From the NCBI RefSeq assembly GCF_001429185.1, contig NZ_LMIW01000014.1, forward strand, positions 62,001 through 126,000: a stretch of 64,000 nucleotides of DNA, in the 5' to 3' direction. Every line of letters starts with the position of its first letter. Positions within the stretch are counted from its first letter, which is position 1. A model generated the notes under the pieces. The model saw only the letters and a program-made list of their open reading frames with translations. It made no database searches and was not told the origin of the DNA. The position numbers and the translations under genes are program-made. This DNA comes from Terrabacter sp. Root85 (GTDB lineage Bacteria > Actinomycetota > Actinomycetes > Actinomycetales > Dermatophilaceae). Shown piece by piece: positions 1-9,587 of this stretch.

Positions 1-615
1 GGGGGGAGAGGTCATGACGCCTCGGGTCGGGGTGGTCGCCTTCGCGGTCGCGCCGGGGGCCGACCGGGTCGGGCTGGCGCCGGGAACCAGGGGCGTGATC
101 GTCGGGACCGGGAACGTCCTCGTCACGACGGGACGGTTGCGGGTGACGCTGACGGCGGGTCGGGCGACCGGGTCGAAATCGTCGACGGAGCTCATGGCCG
201 CCCAGAAGCCGAGCGGGACGAGCATCCCGACGAGGATCGCCACGACGTGCCAGGCCTGGAGACGCCCGCCGAGCGAGCGTCCCGCGGCGCCGGGAAGGGT
301 GACGGTGCGCAGCCGCTCGGTCATCGGCGGGGAGGCGGGTGCGGGAGGAGGCGGTGGCATCGGTGCGGGGTCCGCCCCCAACTTCTGCGGCACCCAGCTC
401 GTCGCCGGCGGCCGCTCGAGGCCGAAGGTCGTGTCGTATGCCGTCACGTCCTGAGGCGTCCCGGTCGCCGTGGGCAGATCGGCCGGGTCAGCCGAACCGG
501 CCGGGTCGAGACCGCGGGCACTCGTCGACCCGTCACGCGGGTCGGTCGGATCGGGGCCGACATCTCCCGTCGTGTCGCGGGTCGGGTCGGGCTCGAACGG
601 CGGATTCTCAGACAC
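1..615 (-). CDS. Putative single-pass membrane protein with proline-rich N-terminus (partial)
   Basis: The frame opens with GTG at 613-615 and stays open for 205 codons to base 1, so the C-terminus is outside the window. The purine-rich GAGGGG lies just upstream of the start. The first ~120 residues are rich in Pro, Asp, Thr and Gly with no recognisable fold. One hydrophobic segment follows (about residues 137-152, AWHVVAILVGMLVPLGFW), and then a Thr/Pro/Arg-rich stretch. This resembles actinobacterial membrane proteins with a disordered cytoplasmic head and an external tail, but I recognise no family. It follows another proline-rich single-pass protein by 64 bases on the same strand, so the two may be cotranscribed. 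Confidence 0.6.
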   Translation of the reverse strand, partial: MSENPPFEPDPTRDTTGDVGPDPTDPRDGSTSARGLDPAGSADPADLPTATGTPQDVTAYDTTFGLERPPATSWVPQKLGADPAPMPPPPPAPASPPMTERLRTVTLPGAAGRSLGGRLQAWHVVAILVGMLVPLGFWAAMSSVDDFDPVARPAVSVTRNRPVVTRTFPVPTITPLVPGASPTRSAPGATAKATTPTRGVMTSPP

Positions 616-679
616 GGGGTCCCCTCGTCTCGTGCGTGCGGCTGCCCAATCTAGTGCGGCCGACCATCCCTGACCTCGG

Positions 680-1486
680 TCACAGGGAGGGGCTGCAGAC
701 GACTTGGTGGTCCGACGTGTCGACGGCCACGAGCTGTCGGCCGGCGTAGACACGGCACTGGATCGTGCCCGGCCCGGTAAGGACCGTCGCCGTGACCTGC
801 AGCTCGGACGGCCGGCTGTCGAGCGTGACCTTGGCGGCGTACGGGCCGAGCCCCTGGTGCCCGTCCAGGACGACACCGCCCCAGGTGATGTCGACGCCGG
901 CGACGAGCCCCGCGCTGGGCGAGCTCGGCGTCGACACCACCTCGACGGTCAGCGAGGTGGCGTCCGCCGGCACCGGGGACACGTCCGGGGTCCCCCCGAG
1001 CAACGGGGCAAAGGCCGTCGAGGCGGTGACGTCACGGGCATGGACGCCGATCACGGATCCCGGGGCGTCACTGCTCCCGTCGGTCGTGCCGTCGAGCGTC
1101 CCGTCCATCGTGCTGTCGCAGTCGGGGATGCCGGGTTCCGCTCCGATGTCGGAGGTCCAGCACTCGTAGCTCTCGGTCGCGTCGTCGTGGTTCGAGAGAC
1201 CGAGGAGCAGGGGCGGGATGAGGAAGAAGGCGGCCCATCCCGGCAGTCGTCGCCGGGGCGGTTGCCGGACCGGCGGGGTGGTGAGGACCGGCGGCACCGG
1301 GGCCTGCCACGAGGACGGCGTCGCTGACTCCGGAGCGGGGGCGGACGACCGAGGCGCCCACGCGTCCGGGGGCAGGGACGGTCCCGACGTGGCGGGGTCA
1401 GCGCTGGACACGTCGCCCGGGAAGGAGACGTGCCGGTCCCGCTGGGGGTCCGGGAGGGCCGGGCGCGGGTGGTCGGGGTCGGACAA
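680..1486 (-). CDS. Hypothetical membrane-anchored protein with extracytoplasmic domain
   Basis: 268 residues from a TTG start, with GAAGCGAGG about 5 bases upstream. The N-terminal ~85 residues are proline- and serine-rich. A hydrophobic segment follows a basic RRRLPG run (about residues 80-98), and the remaining ~170 residues should be outside the cell. That domain has three cysteines (ECW, DCD, QCR near the C-terminus) and a β-rich composition. No family is recognised. A charged, Pro-rich head, one membrane span and a small Cys-containing ectodomain is common in actinobacterial envelope proteins. TTG is the weak point of the model; no ATG or GTG in this frame lies closer to the hydrophobic segment with a better ribosome site. 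Confidence 0.6.
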   Translation of the reverse strand: MSDPDHPRPALPDPQRDRHVSFPGDVSSADPATSGPSLPPDAWAPRSSAPAPESATPSSWQAPVPPVLTTPPVRQPPRRRLPGWAAFFLIPPLLLGLSNHDDATESYECWTSDIGAEPGIPDCDSTMDGTLDGTTDGSSDAPGSVIGVHARDVTASTAFAPLLGGTPDVSPVPADATSLTVEVVSTPSSPSAGLVAGVDITWGGVVLDGHQGLGPYAAKVTLDSRPSELQVTATVLTGPGTIQCRVYAGRQLVAVDTSDHQVVCSPSL

Positions 1487-1693
1487 CGATGCCTCGCTTC
1501 AGACGGGTGGGACCACGGTAGGTCCTCGGGTGCCTCAGTCGTCGCACCTCTGACCGTCCCCGGCCTCGGCGCGTTCCGTGCGGCTGCCGGGTCCCGAGCC
1601 GGGAGGCTGACGGCGCAGGCTCAGCGGACGCCGCTCCGCGTCCGGTCGTTCACCGCGGCATCGACGGCCGGGGTCACCCCAGCTCGGTGGCGG

Positions 1694-2392
1694 TCAGTCG
1701 GCGCCGGGCCTCCAGCCACCGACCCGGATCTCGGTGCCGTCGACGATGTCGACGGGTGAGGTGGGGTCCAGCGGCACGGCCGCCGGTGACGACCCGTCGC
1801 TCACGACGATCGTCATCGACGCGGTCTGCTCGACGCCGGCGGCGGCGAGGTCGCCCCGCCACCCGAGGTCGAGGTGGGCGACGTCACCGGGATCGAGGGG
1901 CACCGTCTGCGCACTCGAGGTCTCCGCGTCGTGCAGGCGACCGCGAGGGTTGGCGAACACGGTCCCGGAGGGGCCGCGAGCGGACACCACGGCATACCCG
2001 GTGAGGACGCACGGCACCCGGCTGGAGTTGGTGACCCGCACCCGCATCTGCCGATAGCCCAGCGCGGGGTCGACCGGGCTCGCCGAGACGTCGAGCTGGC
2101 TCGGCTGGCACGGTCCGTCAGGGAAGAGCGGCGCCGCCGGGTCGACCGGACCCGTCGACGCACCGGCGGTCCGGCTGGGCGGCAGCACGAGCGGAGGCTC
2201 GGTGGGCAGGGCCGTCGGCGTCTGCTCGGTCTGGGCCGTGGTGGCCGGCGGGCTGGACGCGTCGAGGGAGGTGTCGGGTGGCGGGCTGGCGCAGCCGGCG
2301 ACGAGAACGAAGGTCAACGCCAGCGTTGCGGCGGACACGACGGATCGGGCCGACGTCCTGCCTGCCTCCCCGTGCACGCCCGTCCCCCTCAT
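1694..2392 (-). CDS. DUF4232-type secreted lipoprotein
   Basis: 232 residues. The signal peptide (hydrophobic about residues 18-33) ends in the lipobox LVAGC, with Cys34 as the predicted lipidation site. A Thr/Pro/Ser-rich linker of ~70 residues follows, then a C-terminal β-domain beginning near GPCQPSQLDVSASP. Features such as RVRVTNSSRVPCVLTGYA and LDPGDVAHLDLGW match DUF4232, an actinobacterial extracytoplasmic domain of unknown role. The start is ATG with TAGCGT six bases upstream (complement of 2399-2404), so it may be leaderless, although GGAG also sits in that gap. The gene is divergent from the helicase gene. Family call is good; function is unknown. Confidence 0.82.
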   Translation of the reverse strand: MRGTGVHGEAGRTSARSVVSAATLALTFVLVAGCASPPPDTSLDASSPPATTAQTEQTPTALPTEPPLVLPPSRTAGASTGPVDPAAPLFPDGPCQPSQLDVSASPVDPALGYRQMRVRVTNSSRVPCVLTGYAVVSARGPSGTVFANPRGRLHDAETSSAQTVPLDPGDVAHLDLGWRGDLAAAGVEQTASMTIVVSDGSSPAAVPLDPTSPVDIVDGTEIRVGGWRPGAD

Positions 2393-2515
2393 GGCTCCAC
2401 GCTAGGCGAGTCCACGGCGCCGTCGACCCGAGCCACACGAGTCCTCGACGAGGTCTTCACCCTCAGCACAGAGCGCGGGAGCGATATCCGTTCGGAGCCA
2501 CCGCCGCCGCCCGCC

Positions 2516-2521
2516 TATCCT
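2516..2521 (+). promoter_or_regulatory. -10 element TATCCT, likely leaderless hrpA promoter
   Basis: TATCCT ends seven bases before the ATG at 2529, and there is no Shine-Dalgarno sequence in the gap (GTCGAGC). This TANNNT-N6-8-ATG arrangement recurs before other genes in this window. No clear -35 is seen. Confidence 0.5.
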
Positions 2522-2528
2522 GTCGAGC

Positions 2529-5500
2529 ATGTCCGACGAGCCTGCGAACGCACCCGCGCGCTCGCGGCCACCTCGTCGACGCGGGCGTCGACGTCCGGCG
2601 GGCGCCCAGCAGCCTCCGGCCCAGACACCCTCGGCCCCCGCCTCCTCGGCCTCCTCGGCCTCCTCGGCTTCCTCGGCCTCCACCGAGCCACCGGCCTCCT
2701 CGACTCCCTCGACGCCCGCGGCCGCCGAGGGCCATTCGGACCGGACGGCCCAGCGCGCCAGGGCCACGGAGGGTGACCGGCGCGACCACGGCCGCACCGC
2801 GACTTCGCGACGTCAGTCCGTCCGCACCCTGACGCCCGAGCAGCGGGAGGCCCGCCGCGCCGCCCGGGCGGCGACGGTTCCGCCCATCACCTATCCCGAG
2901 CACCTGCCCGTCGTCGAGCGTCGCGACGACATCGCGGCGGCGATCCGGGACCACCAGGTCGTCGTCATCGCCGGTGAGACGGGGTCGGGCAAGACGACCC
3001 AGATCCCGAAGATCTGCCTCGAGCTCGGTCGCGGCCTCGACGGCGTCATCGGGCACACCCAACCGCGTCGTATCGCGGCGCGCGCCGTCGCCGAGCGGCT
3101 CTCCGAGGAGCTCGCCGTCGATCTCGGCACCGCTGTCGGCTACCAGGTGCGCTTCACCGACCAGAGCAGCCGAGACACCCTTGTCAAGGTCATGACCGAC
3201 GGCATCCTGCTCGCAGAGATGCAGCGGGACCGCGAGCTGCGCCGCTACGACACGATCATCATCGACGAGGCCCACGAGCGCAGCCTCAACATCGACTTCA
3301 TCCTCGGCTACCTCAGGCAGCTGCTGCCTCGGCGCCCCGACCTCAAGGTGATCATCACCTCGGCCACCATCGACCCCCAGCGCTTCGCCGAGCACTTCGC
3401 CGACCCGGCCACGGGCGAGCCGGCCCCGATCATCGAGGTCTCGGGCCGCACCTTCCCCGTCGAGATCCGCTACCGCCCGCTCGTCGACCCCGACCGCCCC
3501 GAGGCGGAGGAGCGCGACATGGTGACCGGCGTCTGCGAGGCGGTCGAGGAGCTGTGGACCGAGCGGCACGCAGGCACGAGCAGCGACATCCTCGTCTTCT
3601 TCTCCGGCGAGCGAGAGATCCGTGACGCCGCCGACGCGCTCAACGGCATGAAGCTGCCCGTCACCGAGGTCGTCCCGCTCTACGGACGGCTCTCGGCCGC
3701 CGAGCAGCACCGCGTCTTCTCGTCGCACACCGGCCGCCGGATCGTGCTGGCCACCAACGTCGCCGAGACCTCGCTCACCGTCCCGGGCATCCGCTACGTC
3801 ATCGACACGGGCACGGCGCGCATCAGCCGCTACAGCCAGCGCACCAAGGTCCAGCGTCTGCCCATCGAACCGGTCAGCCAGGCGTCGGCCAACCAGCGGT
3901 CGGGTCGCTGCGGGCGCGTCTCCGACGGCATCGCGATCCGCCTCTACTCCGAGGACGACTACGACAGCCGCCCCGAGTTCACCGACCCCGAGATCCTGCG
4001 CACCAACCTCGCCTCGGTCATCCTCCAGATGACGAGCCTCGGGCTCGGCGACATCGCCCGCTTCCCCTTCGTGGACCCGCCGGACAGCCGCCAGATCACC
4101 GACGGCGTCCGGCTCCTCGAGGAGCTCCAGGCCTTCGCCCCCGAGGACGACGAGCCCGCCCCGGCGCGGGGGAGGCGACGTCCGGGACGCCGCCTGACGG
4201 CATACGGCCGCACCATCGCGACGCTGCCGATCGACCCGCGTCACGCGCGCATGGTCATCGAGGCCGACCAGCGCGGTGTCCTGCGCGAGGTGCTCGTCAT
4301 CGTCGCGGCCCTGTCGATCCAGGACCCGCGCGAGCGGCCGCAGGACAAGCAGGAGCTCGCGAACGCCTCGCACAAGCGCTTCGCCGACGAGACGAGCGAC
4401 TTCGTCACGTGGCTCAACCTCTGGGCCTACCTCAAGGAGCGGCAGCACGAGCTGAGCAGCAGCGCCTTCCGGCGGATGTGCAAGGCCGAGTTCCTCCACT
4501 ACCTGCGCATCCGCGAGTGGCAGGACCTCCACAGCCAGGTCAAGCAGGCCGCCAAGCAGGCCGGTCTCGACCTGAGCCGCGGGAGCACTCACGTGGCCCA
4601 GGGCGAGCTCGACGTCGACGCGATCCACCAGTCGCTGCTCGCCGGACTCCTCTCGCACGTCGGTGTCCGGGACGAGCAGAAGCGGGAGTATGCCGGTGCG
4701 CGCGGCACGCGTTTCGGCATCAGTCCCGGGTCGGCGCTCTTCCGCAAGCAACCCCAGTTCGTCATGGCCGAGGAGCTCGTCGAGACGAGCCGCCTGTGGG
4801 CGCGCGTCAACGCCCGCATCGACCCCGTGTGGGCCGAGCAGCTCGGCGAGCACCTCGTGAAGCGGCAGTACTCCGAGCCACGGTGGTCGGGAAAGCGTGG
4901 CTCGGCCGTCGCGACCGAGCGCGTCACGCTCTACGGCGTGCCGCTCGTCGTCGGCCGCGTCGTAGGCCTCGGCCGCATCGACCCCGAGCTCGCGCGCGAC
5001 CTCTTCATCCGGCACGCCCTCGTCGAGGGCGACTGGCACACCGAACACGCTTTCCTGCGCGAGAACGCCGCCCTCGTCGAACGCCTCGGCGAGCTCGAGG
5101 CCCGCACCCGGCGCCGCGACATCGTCGTCGACGACAGCACGTTGATCGCGTTCTACGACAAGCGGATTCCCGCCGACGTCGTCTCGGGACGTCACTTCGA
5201 CACGTGGTGGAAGAAGGCGCGGCGTCAGACGCCGGACCTGCTGACCTTCACCGAGGAGCTGCTCCTGCGCGAGAGCGCGGGCAGCATCGCCGACGAGGAC
5301 CACCCGACGACCTGGACCCAGGGCGAGAACGTCCTGTCGGTGACCTACCAGTTCGAGCCGGGATCGGCACAGGACGGCGTGACCGTGCACATCCCGGTCG
5401 AGCGCCTCAACCAGGTGACACCCGACGGCTTCGACTGGCAGGTCGCGGGCTTCCGCGAGGAGCTCGTCACGGCGCTGATCCGCAGCCTTCCCAAGGGGAT

Positions 5501-6674
5501 CCGCCGCAACCTCGTTCCGGCGCCCGACCACGCCCGCGCCGTCCTGCCCGAGCTCGACCCGACGTCGGGACCGCTCCTCGTCACGCTCGCGACCGTGCTG
5601 CGGCGCCGGGCGGGCGTCGCCGTCACCCCCGCGGACTTCGACGTCGAGCGCATCCCGCCGCACCTGCAGGTCACCTTCAGCGTCGACGGCGCCGACGGCC
5701 GACCCGTCGCCACCGGCAAGGACCTCGAGGCGGTCCGTGACACCGCCGCTCCGCAGCTGCGCCGGCAGGTCAGCCGCGCCGGCTCCGGACTCGAGCGCGC
5801 GGGCCTCACGTCGTTCCCCGACGCAGGCGTGGCCGAGTCGTTCGAGAGCGCGCAGGGCGTCCACGGCTACCCGGCCCTCGTCGACACCGGCTCGACCGTC
5901 GACCTCCGGGTGCTCCCGACGCGTGCTGAGGCCGACGCCGAGCACCGCCTCGGGGTCCGGCGACTCCTCCTGCTCGGCATCTCGCCGCCGTGGAAGCAGA
6001 TCCTCGCCCGCCTGACGAACACCCAGAAGCTCGCGCTCGGCCACAACCCGCACGGCAGCGTCCCGGCCCTGCTCGACGACTGCCTCGCCGCCGCCATCGA
6101 CGCGATCCGCGACGACGCCGTCACCGACAGGTCGGACCACACGGTGCGCACCCGCGAGGACTTCGAGTGGGCCCTGTCGGCCGTGCGCACCCACACGACC
6201 GCCAAGGTCGTGCAGGTCGTCGGGCTCGTCGAGCCGATCCTCGCCAAGCACCTCGCCCTGACGAACCGGCTCGCCGAGCTCGACCGGTCGAGCAGCCCGG
6301 CCATCCGACCGATGCTCGCCGACGTCCGGGCCCAGCTGGGAGAGCTGGTGCGCCCCGGCTTCGTCGCCGACACCGGGCTGCGCCGTCTGCCTGACCTCGA
6401 TCGCTACCTGCGGGGGATCACCCACCGCCTCGACAAGGCGCCGGCCAACCTGGCCCGCGACGCCCAGGCGCTCGAGCAGGTCGACCTCGTCGAGGGCCGG
6501 TACGCCGACCTGCTCGACACGCTGCGGCCCGCCCAGCGCGGCGCCGCCGACGTCGTCGACATCGGCTGGATGATCGAGGAGCTGCGGGTCTCGCTCTTCG
6601 CGCAGACCGTCGGGACGGCATACAGCGTCTCGCCGCAGCGCATCCTCAAGGCGATCGCCAAGGTGGACGCCTGA
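2529..6674 (+). CDS. hrpA: ATP-dependent RNA helicase HrpA (DEAH box)
   Basis: 1381 residues, close to the ~1300 of E. coli HrpA. This is a cytoplasmic DEAH-box 3'-5' RNA helicase acting in RNA metabolism. Visible motifs in order: Walker A GETGSGKT (about residue 148), DEAH (about 246), motif III SAT (about 278), and motif VI QRSGRCGR (about 456). Winged-helix, HA2 and OB-type regions and the long HrpA C-terminal domain (DUF3418) follow. The first ~90 residues are low complexity, including a repeated Ala-Ser-Ser run (about 38-52), and precede the conserved core that begins near YPEHLPVVERRDDI. It is divergent from the DUF4232 lipoprotein gene, and the PAC2 gene follows after 83 bases. Confidence 0.95.
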   Translation: MSDEPANAPARSRPPRRRGRRRPAGAQQPPAQTPSAPASSASSASSASSASTEPPASSTPSTPAAAEGHSDRTAQRARATEGDRRDHGRTATSRRQSVRTLTPEQREARRAARAATVPPITYPEHLPVVERRDDIAAAIRDHQVVVIAGETGSGKTTQIPKICLELGRGLDGVIGHTQPRRIAARAVAERLSEELAVDLGTAVGYQVRFTDQSSRDTLVKVMTDGILLAEMQRDRELRRYDTIIIDEAHERSLNIDFILGYLRQLLPRRPDLKVIITSATIDPQRFAEHFADPATGEPAPIIEVSGRTFPVEIRYRPLVDPDRPEAEERDMVTGVCEAVEELWTERHAGTSSDILVFFSGEREIRDAADALNGMKLPVTEVVPLYGRLSAAEQHRVFSSHTGRRIVLATNVAETSLTVPGIRYVIDTGTARISRYSQRTKVQRLPIEPVSQASANQRSGRCGRVSDGIAIRLYSEDDYDSRPEFTDPEILRTNLASVILQMTSLGLGDIARFPFVDPPDSRQITDGVRLLEELQAFAPEDDEPAPARGRRRPGRRLTAYGRTIATLPIDPRHARMVIEADQRGVLREVLVIVAALSIQDPRERPQDKQELANASHKRFADETSDFVTWLNLWAYLKERQHELSSSAFRRMCKAEFLHYLRIREWQDLHSQVKQAAKQAGLDLSRGSTHVAQGELDVDAIHQSLLAGLLSHVGVRDEQKREYAGARGTRFGISPGSALFRKQPQFVMAEELVETSRLWARVNARIDPVWAEQLGEHLVKRQYSEPRWSGKRGSAVATERVTLYGVPLVVGRVVGLGRIDPELARDLFIRHALVEGDWHTEHAFLRENAALVERLGELEARTRRRDIVVDDSTLIAFYDKRIPADVVSGRHFDTWWKKARRQTPDLLTFTEELLLRESAGSIADEDHPTTWTQGENVLSVTYQFEPGSAQDGVTVHIPVERLNQVTPDGFDWQVAGFREELVTALIRSLPKGIRRNLVPAPDHARAVLPELDPTSGPLLVTLATVLRRRAGVAVTPADFDVERIPPHLQVTFSVDGADGRPVATGKDLEAVRDTAAPQLRRQVSRAGSGLERAGLTSFPDAGVAESFESAQGVHGYPALVDTGSTVDLRVLPTRAEADAEHRLGVRRLLLLGISPPWKQILARLTNTQKLALGHNPHGSVPALLDDCLAAAIDAIRDDAVTDRSDHTVRTREDFEWALSAVRTHTTAKVVQVVGLVEPILAKHLALTNRLAELDRSSSPAIRPMLADVRAQLGELVRPGFVADTGLRRLPDLDRYLRGITHRLDKAPANLARDAQALEQVDLVEGRYADLLDTLRPAQRGAADVVDIGWMIEELRVSLFAQTVGTAYSVSPQRILKAIAKVDA

Positions 6675-6757
6675 CCCCTGCCGCGCCCGGACATGGGGAA
6701 TCATGGGATGCAGCGGAGCGTTGCACGAAGGACCCCGTACGACGAAAGGCCAGACCC

Positions 6758-7696
6758 GTGCAGGACCCGACCGAGCTCTTCCAGTTCGAGAGCGACACCT
6801 CACCGAGCCAGCTCCAGCAGCTGCAGGCGTCGGTGCTCGTGGTCGCCCTCGGCGGATTCATCGACGCCGGCCACACCCAGCGACTCATGGCCGACCACAT
6901 CCTCGAGACGCACGAGTCGCGCGTCATCGCCTCCTTCGACGTCGACCAGCTGCTGGACTACCGCGGCCGTCGACCCGTCATGGTCTTCGACCGCGACCAC
7001 TGGAGCAGCTACGACGACCCGAGCCTGCTGCTGCACCGCGTCGTCGACAAGGAGGGTGTGCCCTTCCTGCTCCTCGTCGGCCCCGAGCCCGACTACCAGT
7101 GGAACCGGATGGTCGAGGCGACCACGATGCTCGTCAAGGCGTTCGGCGTCGACCTCACCGTGAGCGTCCACGGCATCCCCATGGCCGTCCCGCACACCCG
7201 ACCGCTCGGCGTGACCGCGCACGGCACCAACCCGCGGCTCGTGACCGGCAACGACCCGGCGTTCGGCACGGTCCAGGTGCCGGCGAGCTTCTCGTCGCTG
7301 CTCGAGCTGCGCCTCGGCGAGGCAGGGCTCGACGCCATCGGTTTCGCCGTCCACGTGCCGCACTACCTCGGTCAGAGCGAGTTCGCCGACGCCGCCGTGC
7401 TCGGCCTCGAGCGGGTGCGCGCTGCGACGGGGCTCGACCTCGACCTGCGCGAGCTCGCCGCGACCGCCGGGCTCAACCGGGCCGAGATCACCCGGCAGAT
7501 GGAGGAGTCCGACGAGATCTCCGCTGTGGTGCACGCGCTCGAGCAGCAGTACGACACGTTCCTCGAGGGCCGCCAGCAGCGCAACCTGCTCGCCACCGAC
7601 CTCTCGGACCTCCCGACGGCCGACGAGATCGGCGCCGAGTTCGAGGCGTTCCTCAAGGATGTCACCGACGAGGACCAGGGCGACGACCGCACCTGA
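6758..7696 (+). CDS. PAC2 family protein
   Basis: 312 residues from a GTG start, with GACGAAAGG about 8 bases upstream. The N-terminal two thirds fit the PAC2 (proteasome assembly chaperone 2-like) α/β fold: VLVVALGGFIDAGHTQRLMADHIL, then FLLLVGPEPDYQWNRM and IPMAVPHTRPLGVTAHGT. The C-terminal ~80 residues are helical and acidic. Actinobacteria have 20S proteasomes and carry several PAC2 paralogues whose biochemical role is not established; one suggestion is chaperoning of the proteasome or its cofactors. No proteasome gene lies in this window, so that link is only by family. A strong hairpin follows the stop codon. Confidence 0.85.
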   Translation: MQDPTELFQFESDTSPSQLQQLQASVLVVALGGFIDAGHTQRLMADHILETHESRVIASFDVDQLLDYRGRRPVMVFDRDHWSSYDDPSLLLHRVVDKEGVPFLLLVGPEPDYQWNRMVEATTMLVKAFGVDLTVSVHGIPMAVPHTRPLGVTAHGTNPRLVTGNDPAFGTVQVPASFSSLLELRLGEAGLDAIGFAVHVPHYLGQSEFADAAVLGLERVRAATGLDLDLRELAATAGLNRAEITRQMEESDEISAVVHALEQQYDTFLEGRQQRNLLATDLSDLPTADEIGAEFEAFLKDVTDEDQGDDRT

Positions 7697-7705
7697 GGCG
7701 TTCTG

Positions 7706-7743
7706 ACGAAAGGCGGGTCCGACCATCTGGTCGGGCCCGCCTT
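7706..7743. terminator. Bidirectional hairpin terminator between convergent genes
   Basis: The arm AGGCGGGTCCGACC (7711-7724) pairs with GGTCGGGCCCGCCT (7729-7742) around a 4-base loop, with one G-T pair; flanking ACGAAA and TTCGT extend the stem with a bulge. It lies just after the PAC2 stop, and the polymerase gene ends downstream on the other strand. There is no T-tract, as usual in high-GC actinobacteria. Confidence 0.75.
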
Positions 7744-7835
7744 CGTGTCCCCTGCTCCCGTATGCCGTCGGCCGCCGCCGATGCCGCTCCCCCCGCCGCG
7801 CCCCGCTCGCTCGTGTTCGGCTCGGCTGCCTCGGG

Positions 7836-9587
7836 TCAGGCTTTCGCTTCGCTCCAGCGGCGGACGATGGAGGTGTCGGCGACGAACCGGACCTCGTCGG
7901 TGCCGGCCCACGTGCGCGCTGCGCTCGTCAGCGTGCCTTCGACGGCGGCCGCCGCGGCCGCGGCGTGCTGCTCGGGCACGTGGACGAGCAGCTCGTCGTG
8001 CAGGCACAGCACGATCTGCCCGCCGAGCGGGCGCACCGCGTGGCGTACCGTCGCCGCCCACGCCTTGAAGAGCTCGGCCGCCGAGCCCTGGATGATCGCG
8101 TTGCGCGCGTAGCGGCCCCGCGCTCCGTCCGCGCCCGTCGCGGAGAACTCGGCGCTGCCGGACGGCTCGGGCGCGCCCGGCTCGAGCGCGGGCAGGGGCA
8201 CCCCGCCGAAGCGGATGAGCCGTCCACCCCACGTGCGCACCGGACGGCGGGCGACCCCGTCCGCGTAGGCCCGGTCGAGCAGGCTCATGGCCACGGGGTA
8301 GGCGCGCTCGAGGTCCTTGAGGGCCTCGCCCGCCGCACCCGAGCGCTGGCCGTACATCGCTGCGAGCACGGCCACCTTGGCCCGGGGCCGGTCGGCGCCG
8401 AGCTTGGCGGCCACGGGTGCGTAGAGGTCGTCGGCGCGGGTGGCCTCGGCGAACGCCCGGTCGGCGCTGACGACGGCGAGGACGCGCGGCTCGATCTGGC
8501 CGAGGTCGGCGCGGACGAAGACGTGGCCCGGTGCCGCGCAGATGGCTGGACGCAGGGGTGCGGGGAGGTTGTGCAGACCGTTCTGCGCGGTCATGCGCCC
8601 GGCCGCCCCGTCGCAGGCGGTCCAGCCGCCACGGAGCCGGTCGTCGGCGCCGACGTGGTCGTCGAGCCAGCGGTAGCCGTAGGTCGTCGCGATCCGCTCG
8701 TCCTTGCGCCACCGGAGCAGCGCGTCGACGAGGGGATGCGTGTGCCGGTACGGCTCGAGCACCCAGGCGCGCGTGTTGGGCACGTCGACACCGACCGAGA
8801 GGAGCAGGTCGCGCACCTGGCCCGGGTTGCGCAGGTCGGCGCGCTCCCGGCCGGGCGCGTGGCGGAGCACGACCGCGTCGCGCTCTGCCCTGATGCGCGC
8901 CGCGTCGGCGTCGTCGTCGGGTCGCGCCCCGGCGGACGCCGCGATGAGGTCCTCGGCGGCGGGCCGGTCGACGGGGAGCCCGTCGCGCTCGAGCTCGAGG
9001 CAGAGCACGGCCGCGGCGGACTCGGACCACACGGTGCGTTCGAGCCGACCGACGTGGTCGCCGCCGAGGCGGGCGAGGGCCTCGCGCTGCGCGGTGCAGC
9101 AGTCGAGCGCCAGGACGGCCAGCTCGCGCAGGCGGGCGTCGTCGGTCGCCCACGCGAGAGCATCGGCGCGGAGGTGGCCGGCCGCGGTCAGCAGGGACAC
9201 GTCCTCGCCGGCAGCAACGTCGAAGAGGTCGCCGTCGAAGCCGCTCAGCCGCGGCGCGCGTGGCGCGGGCACGTCGGCCTCGTCGAGCCCGCGGCACCCC
9301 GCCACGACATGACCGGGCGTCGCCCACCAGCCGCCGTGGACGATGCGGTGGGCCTCGGCGAGGTCCCACGTGCGGGAGACGTCGACACCGGCGCCGACGA
9401 CGAGCCGCAGGGTCGAGGCGGCCGACCACACGACCCAGCGCGGACCGAGCCGCGTCGTCGTGTCGACGAACCGGTGCACCACGTCGCCGAGCGGCCACGC
9501 CTCGTCGACACCCGGCCCGACGGCATACGCCCCTCGGGGGCCGACGACGAGCGCGACGAGCGGAGGACCGGAAGACTTGTCAGTCAA
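7836..9587 (-). CDS. Family A DNA polymerase ("bifunctional 3'-5' exonuclease/DNA polymerase" type)
   Basis: 583 residues, much shorter than Pol I (~900) and without a 5' nuclease domain. The C-terminal half holds the family A palm. Motif A is DLGQIEPR (Asp361) in place of the usual DYSQIELR. Motif B is RAKVAVLAAMYG, and motif C is HDE at 530-532. The N-terminal ~190 residues occupy the exonuclease position, but I cannot find a clear set of DEDD metal ligands, so proofreading activity is doubtful. The start is TTG at 9585-9587, overlapping the end of the upstream PLP-enzyme gene by 8 bases (TTGACTGA), which implies translational coupling. This family is widespread in actinobacteria; repair or translesion synthesis is plausible but not shown here. 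Confidence 0.88.
   Translation of the reverse strand: MTDKSSGPPLVALVVGPRGAYAVGPGVDEAWPLGDVVHRFVDTTTRLGPRWVVWSAASTLRLVVGAGVDVSRTWDLAEAHRIVHGGWWATPGHVVAGCRGLDEADVPAPRAPRLSGFDGDLFDVAAGEDVSLLTAAGHLRADALAWATDDARLRELAVLALDCCTAQREALARLGGDHVGRLERTVWSESAAAVLCLELERDGLPVDRPAAEDLIAASAGARPDDDADAARIRAERDAVVLRHAPGRERADLRNPGQVRDLLLSVGVDVPNTRAWVLEPYRHTHPLVDALLRWRKDERIATTYGYRWLDDHVGADDRLRGGWTACDGAAGRMTAQNGLHNLPAPLRPAICAAPGHVFVRADLGQIEPRVLAVVSADRAFAEATRADDLYAPVAAKLGADRPRAKVAVLAAMYGQRSGAAGEALKDLERAYPVAMSLLDRAYADGVARRPVRTWGGRLIRFGGVPLPALEPGAPEPSGSAEFSATGADGARGRYARNAIIQGSAAELFKAWAATVRHAVRPLGGQIVLCLHDELLVHVPEQHAAAAAAAVEGTLTSAARTWAGTDEVRFVADTSIVRRWSEAKA

Noticed and set aside
2463-6803. 1446-codon minus-strand reading frame opposite hrpA
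   Set aside because: High-GC third positions keep the opposite strand open. The translation is Arg/Val/Asp/Gly-rich with no family motif, whereas the plus strand has every HrpA motif.
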